Below, piece by piece: positions 8,712-17,387 of a DNA stretch of 64,000 nucleotides (the stretch's first letter is position 1; each line of letters begins with the position of its first letter). The position numbers were made by a program, and so were the translations under genes. The stretch is from assembly GCF_001870785.1 (NCBI RefSeq), contig NZ_MOLV01000004.1:248001-312000 (forward strand), given 5' to 3'. The notes beneath the pieces were generated by a model. The model was not told the DNA's origin. It searched no databases and saw nothing but the letters and a program-made list of their open reading frames with translations. The DNA comes from Exiguobacterium sp. KRL4. GTDB taxonomy: Bacteria > Bacillota > Bacilli > Exiguobacteriales > Exiguobacteriaceae.

Positions 8712-9656
8712 ATGAAAGTGGCAGTATTGTTTGGCGGGATCTCTGGTGAACGTGAAGTTTCATTAAATAGCGGGAAGTCCGTAATTGATGCACTAGAAAG
8801 CAAAGGGCACGATGTCATAGCCGTTGATTTTCATCCAGAGCGTGCGGAAGACATCTTGAATCTAAAAGTAGAAGTGGCTGTTATCGCACTTCATGGTAAG
8901 TTTGGTGAGGACGGTCGTGTTCAAGCGTTACTTGAGATGGCGGGAATTCCGTATACAGGATCTGGTGTGTTGGCTTCAGCACTAGCGATGGACAAAGCGC
9001 GTTCGAAAGTTCATTTCGAAAAAGCGGGCATCCGGATCGCACGTGATGTATTGATTGAGCGTGGGGACGATATTGAGCAGAAAATCGCTTTGTGGAACGG
9101 TCAGTTCCCGTGTGTCGTCAAACCAGCACAAGAAGGATCATCAAATGGCTTGACGATCGCCATGGATGAACAGATGCTTCGTCAAGGAATTGACCTTGCA
9201 TTTACGGCGGATGAAGCAGTTTTGATTGAACAATTCATCAAGGGTCGTGAAGTGACCGTCCCTGTGCTCGGTACTAAGGGTGAAGAAAAAGCCTTGCCGG
9301 TCATCGAAATCATTCCGAAAAATGAATTTTATGATTATGAATCGAAATATGCAATCGGTGGATCGGAACATATCTGTCCGGCACAATTTGACGAAGCGAC
9401 GACGCAGACGTTACAAGACTGGGCGGTTCTTGCGCATCAAGTACTCGGTTGTGCAGGCTATTCGCGGACGGACTTCCTTGTGCCAGAATCAGGACAACCT
9501 GTGATTTTAGAAACGAATACGTTGCCTGGTATGACGGCAACAAGTCTATTCCCGGATGGTGCACGTGCTGTTGGGATCGACTATCCAGAACTCGTGGAGA
9601 CGTTTATGGAGCTGGCAATTTCTCGACACCGGAGCGGGACTGAGAACAAAAAATAA
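8712..9656 (+). CDS. ddl: D-alanine--D-alanine ligase
   Basis: This 314-residue ATP-grasp enzyme condenses two D-alanines into the dipeptide used for the peptidoglycan stem peptide, in the cytoplasm. The N-terminus (VAVLFGGISGEREVSLNSG) and later ALHGKFGEDG, KPAQEGSSNG and ETNTLPGMT motifs are typical of Ddl. The ATG at 8712 is favoured because GAGGGAGTG lies seven bases upstream; a GTG at 8703 is too close to it. It appears to be a single-gene unit with its own promoter region (a TGGTATGAT extended -10 near 8670). Confidence 0.95.
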   Translation: MKVAVLFGGISGEREVSLNSGKSVIDALESKGHDVIAVDFHPERAEDILNLKVEVAVIALHGKFGEDGRVQALLEMAGIPYTGSGVLASALAMDKARSKVHFEKAGIRIARDVLIERGDDIEQKIALWNGQFPCVVKPAQEGSSNGLTIAMDEQMLRQGIDLAFTADEAVLIEQFIKGREVTVPVLGTKGEEKALPVIEIIPKNEFYDYESKYAIGGSEHICPAQFDEATTQTLQDWAVLAHQVLGCAGYSRTDFLVPESGQPVILETNTLPGMTATSLFPDGARAVGIDYPELVETFMELAISRHRSGTENKK

Positions 9657-9673
9657 TAGAAATGAAGTAGATG

Positions 9674-9690
9674 GTAGAAAGCGCTTACAA
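9674..9690. promoter_or_regulatory. cre-like site (catabolite control) upstream of gudB
   Basis: Read on the minus strand, TTGTAAGCGCTTTCT matches the CcpA operator consensus WTGNAARCGNWWWCA except for the last base. It lies about 40 bases upstream of a TATACT -10 element at 9730-9735. Catabolite control of the glutamate dehydrogenase is plausible but inferred. Confidence 0.45.
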
Positions 9691-9790
9691 ATATAGTGGG
9701 AACCCCTTTCATTACGGCTCGGAAAAAGGTATACTTTATCCGAACAAGGAAACGGCATAGGGGATGCCACTTATGGGGAGGAACGTTGGA

Positions 9791-11056
9791 ATGATCACTG
9801 ACCAACAACACGCAAATCATCGCAAGAATGTACTCGAGGCAACACAGGAAATCGTCAAGGAAGCACTTGAAAAACTTGGTTATCCAGACGAGATGTACGA
9901 ACTGTTAAAAGAACCACTTCGGATGTTGACGGTTCGGATTCCGGTTCGGATGGATGATGGATCGACTAAAATCTTTACGGGTTACCGGGCGCAACACAAT
10001 GATGCCGTCGGTCCGACAAAAGGTGGAATCCGTTTTCATCCAAACGTAACGGAAGTCGAAGTCAAAGCATTGTCTGTCTGGATGAGTTTAAAAGCAGGAA
10101 TCGTCGATTTACCGTATGGTGGTGGTAAGGGTGGTATCATTTGTGATCCACGTGAGATGAGTTTCCGTGAGATTGAACGATTGAGTCGTGGATACGTCCG
10201 CGCAATCAGTCAAATCGTTGGTCCAACAAAAGATATTCCGGCACCAGACGTCTTTACGAACTCACAAATCATGGCTTGGATGATGGATGAATATAGCCGC
10301 ATTGATGAATTCAATTCGCCAGGCTTCATAACAGGGAAACCACTTGTCCTTGGGGGTTCACATGGTCGAGAGACAGCGACAGCAAAAGGTGTCGCAATCA
10401 TGATCCGAGAAGCAGCCGCGAAAAAAGGAATCACGTTAGAAGGGGCACGCGTCGTCGTGCAAGGATTCGGGAATGCGGGTAGCTTTTTATCGAAGTTCAT
10501 GCATGATCTAGGAGCAAAAGTCATCGGCATCAGTGATGCGTATGGAGCGTTACATGATCCAAATGGTTTAGACATTCCATATCTACTCGATCGCCGGGAC
10601 TCATTTGGGACGGTTACGACGCTCTTTAAGAATACGATTTCGAATAAAGAACTGTTAGAACTCGAATGTGATATTCTTGTTCCGGCAGCCATCGAAAATC
10701 AAATTACAGAAGACAATGCCCATGACATTAAAGCAAGTATCGTCGTCGAAGCGGCGAACGGACCTACGACTAACGAAGCGACGAAGATTCTAGCGGAACG
10801 GGACATCTTGATTGTCCCAGACGTGCTCGCATCGAGTGGTGGCGTGACCGTTTCATACTTCGAATGGGTACAAAATAATCAAGGGTACTATTGGACAGAG
10901 GAAGAAGTCCATGAAAAGCTAGAAAAAGTACTCGTGAATTCCTTTAATCAAGTCTATCAAACCGCCCAGACCCGCAATGTAGATATGCGACTAGCTGCTT
11001 ACATGGTAGGTGTTCGCAAAATGGCGGAAGCGTCACGTTTCCGTGGTTGGGTCTAA
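9791..11056 (+). CDS. gudB: NAD-specific glutamate dehydrogenase
   Basis: This 421-residue enzyme reversibly oxidises glutamate to 2-oxoglutarate and ammonia. The catalytic and substrate motifs are [18 protein letters not shown] (catalytic Lys) and PAPDV, with the NAD-binding GFGNAGS at about 235. The position before ypdA matches B. subtilis gudB. In B. subtilis 168 gudB is cryptic because of a three-codon VKA duplication; here EVKALSVW is single, so the enzyme should be active. The ATG at 9791 is chosen because GGGGAGG lies nine bases upstream; an in-frame ATG at 9764 lacks a good site. A terminator follows. Confidence 0.94.
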   Translation: MITDQQHANHRKNVLEATQEIVKEALEKLGYPDEMYELLKEPLRMLTVRIPVRMDDGSTKIFTGYRAQHNDAVGPTKGGIRFHPNVTEVEVKALSVWMSLKAGIVDLPYGGGKGGIICDPREMSFREIERLSRGYVRAISQIVGPTKDIPAPDVFTNSQIMAWMMDEYSRIDEFNSPGFITGKPLVLGGSHGRETATAKGVAIMIREAAAKKGITLEGARVVVQGFGNAGSFLSKFMHDLGAKVIGISDAYGALHDPNGLDIPYLLDRRDSFGTVTTLFKNTISNKELLELECDILVPAAIENQITEDNAHDIKASIVVEAANGPTTNEATKILAERDILIVPDVLASSGGVTVSYFEWVQNNQGYYWTEEEVHEKLEKVLVNSFNQVYQTAQTRNVDMRLAAYMVGVRKMAEASRFRGWV

Positions 11057-11062
11057 CGTTAT

Positions 11063-11098
11063 CGCAGCTCACTTCGTTTAGGAGTGGGCTTTTTTTAT
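11063..11098 (+). terminator. Terminator of gudB
   Basis: The inverted repeat AGCTCACTTC / GGAGTGGGCT with G-T pairs is followed by seven T residues, seven bases after the gudB stop. Confidence 0.75.
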
Positions 11099-11170
11099 GG
11101 GTTATTTCTTTCTTCGACTAGAAAGATTTGCTAAGATGGTAAAAAAGCAAGTGGAAGAGGCGAAAGACAT

Positions 11171-12160
11171 ATGTTGGATTGTATCATTATCGGTGCAGGC
11201 CCTTGTGGGTTATCGGCTGCGATCGAAATGCAAGATCGTGGTCTATCCGTTGAAGTGATCGAAAAAGGAAACATCGTGGAGGCCATCTATCAATACCCGA
11301 CCCATCAAACCTTTTTTTCGAGTAGTGAAAAACTAGAAATCGGTGGAGTTCCTTTTATCAATAAAGAATTAAAGCCAAGACGTCAAGATGCGCTCGTCTA
11401 TTACCGTGAAGTCGTCCGGCGTAAAGGGATTACCATTCGACCATTTGAGACGGTTCAACAGATTCGCCGAATCGAAGAGGGGTTCGAAGTGATTTCGTTA
11501 CGTGGCGTACAGACGATGAAGCGGACGGCACAGGCAGTTGTTCTTGCGACCGGCTACTACGGGCTACCGAATAAGATGGATGTCCCAGGGGAAGACTTGT
11601 CACATGTCTTCCATTACTTCAAAGAAGGCCATCCGTTTTATGGACAGGACGTCGTTGTGATCGGTGGGAAAAATTCCAGCGTCGATGCAGCGATCGAGCT
11701 AGAAAAAGCCGGTGCCCGTGTGACGATGCTTTATCGAGGCGAAAATTATAGTCCTTCGATTAAACCATGGGTGCTTCCGAACTTCGAATCACTCGTGCGG
11801 GCAGAAAAAGTAAAGATGATTTTTGATGCGACGATCGAAGAGATTACACCGGCAGATGTCGTCTATTCGGTCGATGGAGAACCTGTAGCTGTACCAGCGG
11901 ATTTCGTATTTGCGATGACAGGCTATACACCAGATATCGGATTGTTTGCTGATGCGGGGGTCGCCATTGATCCGGAGACCGGGGTTCCGACCTATGACGA
12001 AGAGACGATGGAATCGAATGTTACAGGTATCTATATTGCGGGAGTCGTCGCAGCAGGATACGATGCCAACAAAATTTTTATCGAAAATGGCCGGTTCCAC
12101 GGAGAACTGATCGCGACTAGTTTAGTCGGTCGCCTTGAACGGATGACGGCACGTCCGTAA
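11171..12160 (+). CDS. ypdA: Bacillithiol disulfide reductase YpdA
   Basis: This 329-residue NADPH-dependent flavoprotein of the thioredoxin-reductase fold reduces oxidised bacillithiol. It has an N-terminal FAD motif GAGPCG with the diagnostic cysteine at position 14 (YpdA/Bdr lacks the CxxC of thioredoxin reductase), and a second dinucleotide motif GGKNSS near residue 167. A C-terminal FAD contact GIYIAGVVAAGY is also present. It lies beside gudB exactly as in B. subtilis. Bacillithiol synthesis is represented elsewhere in the window by bshA, which supports the role. A strong bidirectional terminator separates it from the convergent asparaginase. Confidence 0.92.
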   Translation: MLDCIIIGAGPCGLSAAIEMQDRGLSVEVIEKGNIVEAIYQYPTHQTFFSSSEKLEIGGVPFINKELKPRRQDALVYYREVVRRKGITIRPFETVQQIRRIEEGFEVISLRGVQTMKRTAQAVVLATGYYGLPNKMDVPGEDLSHVFHYFKEGHPFYGQDVVVIGGKNSSVDAAIELEKAGARVTMLYRGENYSPSIKPWVLPNFESLVRAEKVKMIFDATIEEITPADVVYSVDGEPVAVPADFVFAMTGYTPDIGLFADAGVAIDPETGVPTYDEETMESNVTGIYIAGVVAAGYDANKIFIENGRFHGELIATSLVGRLERMTARP

Positions 12161-12165
12161 CTACG

Positions 12166-12209
12166 AAAAAGGAGCAACATCCAGTCGATCCGGATGTTGC
12201 TCCTTTTTC
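12166..12209. terminator. Bidirectional terminator between ypdA and the asparaginase gene
   Basis: A 17-base-pair perfect stem (AAAAAGGAGCAACATCC with its complement) has A-run and T-run flanks, so it serves both convergent genes. Confidence 0.9.
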
Positions 12210-12230
12210 ATGTGGATATGGTGACGAGAT

Positions 12231-13196
12231 TTATTCAACTTGAAAAGAGTGTTCGAGATCTTGATGGTTGGCTTCGATTTCTAACTCGATCATGAGCTTG
12301 AGACGTGCTTTTTGTGAGTTTAATCCGTTTGAGAAAATCAATCCGAGTTCTTTTAGTTGTTGGCCGCCCCCTACATAACCATAGACATCTTGGACAATCC
12401 CGTTAAAGCAACGGCTGACAATGACAATTGGCATTTGTTCGGTCAGTGTCCGAATCGCTTCGACTAACCCAGGTGGGACATTTCCCTGACCCAGTACTTC
12501 TAAGACAAGACCATCGTATCCGAGTTCACCAACAGCGAGCAGTAAATCAGGCTCCATTCCCGCATATACCTTTAAGACAGCGACTCGTTTGCTTAATCGT
12601 CTGATCATATGCGTTGGTTTTAGAAGCGGTGTATTAAATAAGTAAACGTGGTCTTTTGTGACCATGCCTAAGTTTCCGAAGTGGACGGATTTAAAGGTGT
12701 CGACAGAAGACGTATGGGTTTTCGTGACGTTGAAAGCAGAGTGGATTTCTCCGTTGAAGACGACGAGTACACCTTTGCCCTTGGCGGCATCGCTGACAGC
12801 AACGCGCAAAGCCGTAATCAAGTTGAATTCACCATCTGAGCCGACTTCGTTCGACGACCGCATCGCTCCGGTCAGAACAATCGGGATCGGTGCACCAATC
12901 GTCAGCTGAAGAAAATACGCCGTTTCCTCCAAAGTATCCGTTCCGTGTGTAATGACGACACCGTCATACCCGGACTGGAGTTCTTCCTTGATGAAGTGAG
13001 CAAGCCGTAACATGATATCCGGTGTGATGTGCGGAGACGGTAGATTGGCAAAGTGGCGTGTCGTGATGTCGGCGATATCCGTCGCCCGTGGTAATGAGGC
13101 ATCAAGTGGATTAATATCGTTTGGTAAAACATGTCCGGAATGATTTTGAGCCATCGCGATGGTTCCTCCGGTATGAATCAAAAGTAGTTTTTTCAT
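12231..13196 (-). CDS. L-asparaginase, type I-like
   Basis: This 321-residue cytoplasmic asparaginase hydrolyses asparagine to aspartate and ammonia. The first catalytic motif LLIHTGGTIAM lies at residues 4-14 and the second, VITHGTDTLEETA, near 79-91. An AMRSSNEVGSDG segment follows. The frame stays open far upstream, but homology begins at MKKLLLIHTGG, so the ATG at 13196 is taken. This ATG has no ribosome site of its own. Instead it overlaps (ATGA) the stop of a short leader ORF that has one, suggesting coupled translation. The gene is convergent with ypdA and divergent from prsW. Confidence 0.9.
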   Translation of the reverse strand: MKKLLLIHTGGTIAMAQNHSGHVLPNDINPLDASLPRATDIADITTRHFANLPSPHITPDIMLRLAHFIKEELQSGYDGVVITHGTDTLEETAYFLQLTIGAPIPIVLTGAMRSSNEVGSDGEFNLITALRVAVSDAAKGKGVLVVFNGEIHSAFNVTKTHTSSVDTFKSVHFGNLGMVTKDHVYLFNTPLLKPTHMIRRLSKRVAVLKVYAGMEPDLLLAVGELGYDGLVLEVLGQGNVPPGLVEAIRTLTEQMPIVIVSRCFNGIVQDVYGYVGGGQQLKELGLIFSNGLNSQKARLKLMIELEIEANHQDLEHSFQVE

Positions 13197-13258
13197 ATCA
13201 GTGTTGTCGTTGAGTAACAGACAACTTTCACCTTCTTTCCTGTCCTTTTCATTAACAT
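13193..13258 (-). CDS. Short leader ORF overlapping the asparaginase start
   Basis: This 21-codon ORF (start ATG at 13258, second in-frame ATG at 13252) encodes a basic peptide with TGKKVKVVCYSTTTL near its end. An AAAGGA ribosome site precedes it by four bases (ten for the second ATG). Its TGA stop overlaps the asparaginase ATG as ATGA. The asparaginase ATG lacks a Shine-Dalgarno sequence in the preceding 15 bases, so the leader would deliver ribosomes by termination-reinitiation. The peptide itself may have no function. This reading is inference from arrangement. Confidence 0.45.
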   Translation of the reverse strand: MLMKRTGKKVKVVCYSTTTLI

Positions 13259-13348
13259 TGTATCCTTTTTTTGCAGAGATACAACGGGTGCGGTTTTCTT
13301 TTTCTGCAGAAACCTTTATTCTAAAAGAATAGGAAGGGGGGAGGAGAC

Positions 13349-14008
13349 GTGTTACCAATCGTTTTCTCAGGAATTGCCCCAGGAATTGCGTTATTGACAT
13401 ACTTTTACTTACGACATGAACACGAATCAGAACCCGTTGGTTACATCCTACGTAGTTTTATTTTCGGGATACTACTTGTATTTCCTTTAATGTTCATCGA
13501 TTACATCATTCAAAGTGAATTCGGAGGACCGGAGTCTATCCAATTGATTCGTTCGGCCGTGACCGAAGAGTTCGCGAAATGGTTTGTTGTTTTTTATACG
13601 GTTTATATCCATCAACGCTTTAATGATTATTATGATGGGATCATTTATGCGGTAGCCTGTTCGTTAGGATTTGCGACACTCGAAAATATTTTATATTTGA
13701 TGGTCAATGGAACGGTGGAACATATGATTTTCCGTGCGTTGTTGCCGGTCTCTGGGCACGCTTTATTTGCTGTCATCATGGGATTTTTTATGGGGAAGGC
13801 TAAATTTTCAACGCATCCCTATCGCTGGTTAGGTTTATCGATCATCGTCCCGATGATTGCGCACACAACCTTTAATTTGTTAATATTGGAAAATGGTGGT
13901 ATTTCTTTCGTGCCGATTTTGTTTATGATCATCTTGTGGATTGTCGGCCTGTATCAAATTCGAAGTGCCAATCGTTTGAATCAACGTTATAACAGAAAAA
14001 GTAATTGA
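13349..14008 (+). CDS. prsW: PrsW intramembrane protease (site-1 protease of anti-sigma factor RsiW)
   Basis: This 219-residue multipass membrane protein has about seven hydrophobic segments and belongs to the CPBP/PrsW family. The putative catalytic motif EEFAKW (EExxK) lies near residues 72-77, with further conserved FATLEN and HALFAVIMG segments supplying Glu and His. In B. subtilis PrsW makes the first cut in anti-sigma factor RsiW in response to envelope stress and lies next to ypdA. The start is GTG after a strong GGGGGAGGAG site. ypfA follows by 25 bases and is probably co-transcribed. Confidence 0.9.
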   Translation: MLPIVFSGIAPGIALLTYFYLRHEHESEPVGYILRSFIFGILLVFPLMFIDYIIQSEFGGPESIQLIRSAVTEEFAKWFVVFYTVYIHQRFNDYYDGIIYAVACSLGFATLENILYLMVNGTVEHMIFRALLPVSGHALFAVIMGFFMGKAKFSTHPYRWLGLSIIVPMIAHTTFNLLILENGGISFVPILFMIILWIVGLYQIRSANRLNQRYNRKSN

Positions 14009-14033
14009 ATAGAACGGACTGGGAGAGAGTGAC

Positions 14034-14690
14034 ATGATACAAACTGGGGATTTAGTAATGTTAACCAATCAAGAGAATCGTCAAGGACGGACGAAAGTGA
14101 CTGCAGTGACGAATCGGCTGATCTGGATCGAAGCACCAAGTGAAGTGGCGACGTTAAAAACGTTCATCTTATCAGATCACGAACAAGTCGGCTTTTACTT
14201 TTTTAAAGAAAAAGGAAAGCTGTATGGATTTGAGACCGAAGTCGTCGAGCGTCAAAATGATCCTCTGCGTGGCCAAAGGTATGCCTTAAGACGACCAAAA
14301 GAAGAACTGGTCCAACGTGTTCAGCGGCGGCAGTTCGTCCGCGTACCACAATTGTTGGATGTGGCGGTTCATCCACATAAAACGGGGTTCGAACCGTTTA
14401 CATCCGTGACACTCGACTTATCAGCAGGGGGAATCTTAGTACTCGCGAGTCAGATCCCGATTCAGGTTAAAGAGGAACTGGAACTAACATTTTTATTACC
14501 GACGGGTGATGGAACGACACATACGGTGGATGTCTTAGCCGAGTTAGTGCGAGTCGACCCTAGAGAAACGCGTTATGAACTCGCGTTTCAATTCACACGG
14601 ATCAATGATCGGAGTCGTGAACTTGTCTTACGACATTGTTATCAAACCCAGATGAAAAATTCTCGACGGGGAACGAATCCATTCACGTGA
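14034..14690 (+). CDS. ypfA: PilZ-domain c-di-GMP receptor (YpfA/YcgR-like)
   Basis: This 218-residue protein has an N-terminal YcgR-like beta domain and a C-terminal PilZ domain from about residue 98. The c-di-GMP-binding residues are intact: RxxxR within RRQFVRVP and DxSxxG in DLSAGG. In B. subtilis YpfA (DgrA) slows swimming by contacting the flagellar stator MotA when c-di-GMP rises. It follows prsW in the same order as in B. subtilis, with cmk next. A GGGAGAGAG ribosome site precedes the ATG. Confidence 0.9.
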   Translation: MIQTGDLVMLTNQENRQGRTKVTAVTNRLIWIEAPSEVATLKTFILSDHEQVGFYFFKEKGKLYGFETEVVERQNDPLRGQRYALRRPKEELVQRVQRRQFVRVPQLLDVAVHPHKTGFEPFTSVTLDLSAGGILVLASQIPIQVKEELELTFLLPTGDGTTHTVDVLAELVRVDPRETRYELAFQFTRINDRSRELVLRHCYQTQMKNSRRGTNPFT

Positions 14691-14766
14691 GTACAAATTT
14701 TTGCTATGATAACGGTCGATACTATACACCATATGAGATGGTGAACACGGAAGGAACGAATCATTC

Positions 14767-15438
14767 ATGAATAACATTCAAATTGCCTTAGACGGACCTG
14801 CGGGTGCCGGGAAAAGTACGATCGCAAAACAATTGGCGGCACATCTTGATTATGTCTATATCGATACAGGGGCGATGTATCGTGCAGTGACACTCGCTGC
14901 GTTAGAGCAAGGTCTTAATTTAGAAGATGGACAGGTGCTTGGAGAATTGATGCAATCACTTGATATCCGTCTGACGCCGGGCGATCAGGGACAACGTGTA
15001 TTCATCGGCGACCGTGAAGTCACAGAAGCGATTCGAACAAACGAAGTGACGAATAATGTGTCGTTTGTTGCGCGTCAAGCAGAAGTGCGTTCTGCACTCG
15101 TCATTGCGCAACGTAAACTCGCAGAACATGGTGGTATCGTCATGGACGGTCGTGACATCGGAACAGTTGTCTTGCCAGATGCAGAATTAAAAGTCTTTTT
15201 GACAGCATCGGTTGAAGAACGGGCGAGTCGACGACATCGAGAAAACAAGTCTCGCGGGATCGACAGCGATTTGAGTTCGCTTCAGGCAGAAATCGCCTTA
15301 CGCGATAAACGGGATAGTGAACGGACGGTTTCTCCCCTCAAGCAAGCAGATGACGCGATATATCTTGATACGACAGAATTGAACATCGATCAAGTCGTAG
15401 CGCGTCTGACGGAACTCGCAGAAGGTGTCCTCAAATGA
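14767..15438 (+). CDS. cmk: Cytidylate kinase
   Basis: This 223-residue enzyme phosphorylates CMP and dCMP with ATP. The P-loop DGPAGAGKST lies at residues 9-18, followed by YIDTGAMYRA, and MDGRDIGTVVLP near 128 contacts the nucleotide. Length and motifs are ordinary for bacterial Cmk. It shares an ATGA overlap with plsC. The cmk-plsC-S1 protein order is common in Bacillales. Confidence 0.95.
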   Translation: MNNIQIALDGPAGAGKSTIAKQLAAHLDYVYIDTGAMYRAVTLAALEQGLNLEDGQVLGELMQSLDIRLTPGDQGQRVFIGDREVTEAIRTNEVTNNVSFVARQAEVRSALVIAQRKLAEHGGIVMDGRDIGTVVLPDAELKVFLTASVEERASRRHRENKSRGIDSDLSSLQAEIALRDKRDSERTVSPLKQADDAIYLDTTELNIDQVVARLTELAEGVLK

Positions 15439-16034
15439 AACGGAACGAGTTTGTTTATCGTTTAGCACGGTTTATCGTCTTGATCATCGCCAAAACTGTT
15501 TTTCGTTTAAAAGTAACGGGAAAAGAAAACATTCCGACAAAAGGATCGTTACTTGTCTGTGCCAATCACAGTTCGAACTGGGACCCGGTTTTTTTAGTCA
15601 GTGCGATTCCGACAAGTCGGTCGGTTCGTTACATGGCGAAAGAGGAATTATTTCGTGTGCCCGTCCTTAAACAAATCATGATTTCCGCGGGGACGTATCC
15701 AGTCGGACGGGGACAAGGCGACCGACAAGCGTTAAAACGGACGATTGAATTGTTGAATACGGATGAGACGGTCGGAATCTTCCCGGAAGGAACACGTTCT
15801 GCGCCTGGTGAATTTACGTCTGCTCAACCAGGTGTTGGTTTTTTTGCTTTACGTTCACCGGCACAGATTTTACCGATCGCGATCATCGGAGATTATCGCC
15901 CGTTTCGGCAGATGCGAGTCGTTGTCGGAAAACCGGTTGATATTTCGGATTTAAGAGATCAGCGTGGTGCGGCAAAGGCGATTTCGGAGCGGATTTTGGA
16001 CGAAATCAAAACCGTCTACTTCAATCATGCGTAA
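15435..16034 (+). CDS. plsC: 1-acyl-sn-glycerol-3-phosphate acyltransferase
   Basis: This 199-residue membrane-associated acyltransferase adds the second acyl chain in phosphatidic acid synthesis. The catalytic Hx4D motif is NHSSNWD (about residues 39-45). FPEGTRS near 115 binds the glycerol phosphate, and there is a short hydrophobic N-terminal segment. It overlaps cmk by four bases, so it is translationally coupled to it. Confidence 0.9.
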   Translation: MKRNEFVYRLARFIVLIIAKTVFRLKVTGKENIPTKGSLLVCANHSSNWDPVFLVSAIPTSRSVRYMAKEELFRVPVLKQIMISAGTYPVGRGQGDRQALKRTIELLNTDETVGIFPEGTRSAPGEFTSAQPGVGFFALRSPAQILPIAIIGDYRPFRQMRVVVGKPVDISDLRDQRGAAKAISERILDEIKTVYFNHA

Positions 16035-16129
16035 TGCCTTGACAAATAGTCAGAATTGTAAGAAGTTAGAAGAAGGATAAACGTATATTCATACGTTTCT
16101 TGTACTCATCGTGAGGAGGTTGTGTTGGA

Positions 16130-17263
16130 ATGGTCGAAGAAATGAAAGATATGCCTGATTTTGAAATTCATCGGGACCAGGTAGTAACCGGAATGGTCGT
16201 GAAGATTGAAGACAAGCAAGCACTCATTGATATCGGATATAAGACAGAAGCAATCCTGCCGATCAGCGAAGTTTCGAGTCTCCATTTGGATGACATTCGA
16301 GGGGTTTTAAAAGTCGGTGATGAACTACAAGTAAAAGTGAAGAAAATTACAGATGAGGAAGTCGTAGTCTCAAAACGTGAAGTCGATGCCTTACAGGCAT
16401 GGGGGAAAGTCGAAGCGAAGTACGAATCGGGTGAAATCTTTGAAGTTGTCGTCAAAGACATCGTCAAAGGTGGACTCGTCGTCGATATCGGCGTTCGTGG
16501 ATTCATTCCTGCATCACTTGTTGAACGGCATTACGTCGAAGATTTCTCTGATTATATCGGTCGTTCGATTGAGGTGAAAGTCGTCGAGTTGGACCAAGAA
16601 AAAAACCGTGTGATCCTTTCGCATAAAGCCGTAGTTGAAGGTGAACTGAATGCGAAGAAAAAAGAAACACTTGAACAGCTCGAAGTGGGTCAAGTCTTAG
16701 AAGGGACAGTCCAACGTTTAACTGATTTTGGTGCTTTCGTTGACATCGGCGGTGTCGATGGACTGGTCCATATTTCGGAAATGGCGCATCACCGGGTCGA
16801 ACGTCCGTCCGATATCGTGACAGAAGGGCAAAAGATCGACGTGAAAGTATTAGGTGTCGATCGAGATACAGAAAAAGTCAAGTTATCGATCAAAGAAACA
16901 CAACCCGGTCCGTGGCAACAAATGGAAGGGAAGATCGAAGCTGGTGATATCGTCAAAGGACGCGTCCGGCGAATCGTTCAATTCGGAGCTTTTGTCGAAT
17001 TAGCACCACAAGTTGAAGGGTTATTGCACATTTCTCAAATCGCGAATCGGCATATCGGCTCGCCGTCAGAAGTACTCGAAGAAGGTCAAGAAATTGAGGC
17101 GAAGGTTCTCGAAGTGCACTTAGCAGAACATAAGATTTCTCTTTCGACACGTGTTTTGGAGCAAGAAGAGTCATCAGAAGATGATTATTCGCAGTACACG
17201 GATCAAAATGAAGGATTTTCGGTAGCGGATCTTTCGGACAAAGAGTCGGATTCAAAAGAATAA
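16130..17263 (+). CDS. ypfD: S1-domain RNA-binding protein (RpsA/YpfD-like)
   Basis: This 377-residue protein consists of four S1 RNA-binding domains (roughly residues 15-85, 100-170, 187-257 and 272-343). The last two contain the classical TDFGAFVDIGG-VDGLVHISE type sequence. The acidic tail is low complexity. Firmicute versions have four domains against six in E. coli ribosomal protein S1 and are not essential in B. subtilis. It follows plsC with its own upstream region (a TTGACA at 16038-16043) and ends in a strong terminator. Confidence 0.9.
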   Translation: MVEEMKDMPDFEIHRDQVVTGMVVKIEDKQALIDIGYKTEAILPISEVSSLHLDDIRGVLKVGDELQVKVKKITDEEVVVSKREVDALQAWGKVEAKYESGEIFEVVVKDIVKGGLVVDIGVRGFIPASLVERHYVEDFSDYIGRSIEVKVVELDQEKNRVILSHKAVVEGELNAKKKETLEQLEVGQVLEGTVQRLTDFGAFVDIGGVDGLVHISEMAHHRVERPSDIVTEGQKIDVKVLGVDRDTEKVKLSIKETQPGPWQQMEGKIEAGDIVKGRVRRIVQFGAFVELAPQVEGLLHISQIANRHIGSPSEVLEEGQEIEAKVLEVHLAEHKISLSTRVLEQEESSEDDYSQYTDQNEGFSVADLSDKESDSKE

Positions 17264-17271
17264 GTGAATGG

Positions 17272-17302
17272 AAGTGGACACAAATTGTGTCCACTTTTTT
17301 TA
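17272..17302 (+). terminator. Terminator of the S1-protein gene
   Basis: The perfect 12-base-pair stem AAGTGGACACAA / TTGTGTCCACTT is followed by seven T residues. Confidence 0.88.
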
Positions 17303-17387
17303 TGTTACGGATTGATATGGTATAAAACCGCTTGATTTGATACAATAGAACGGCTATGAAGCGAGAGAAGAGAAAGAAGGTGTTGGG

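Noticed and set aside
10210-10692. Open frame of 160 codons on the minus strand inside gudB
   Set aside because: It lies opposite the strongly conserved glutamate dehydrogenase, has no ribosome site and an unnatural composition; it is a shadow.
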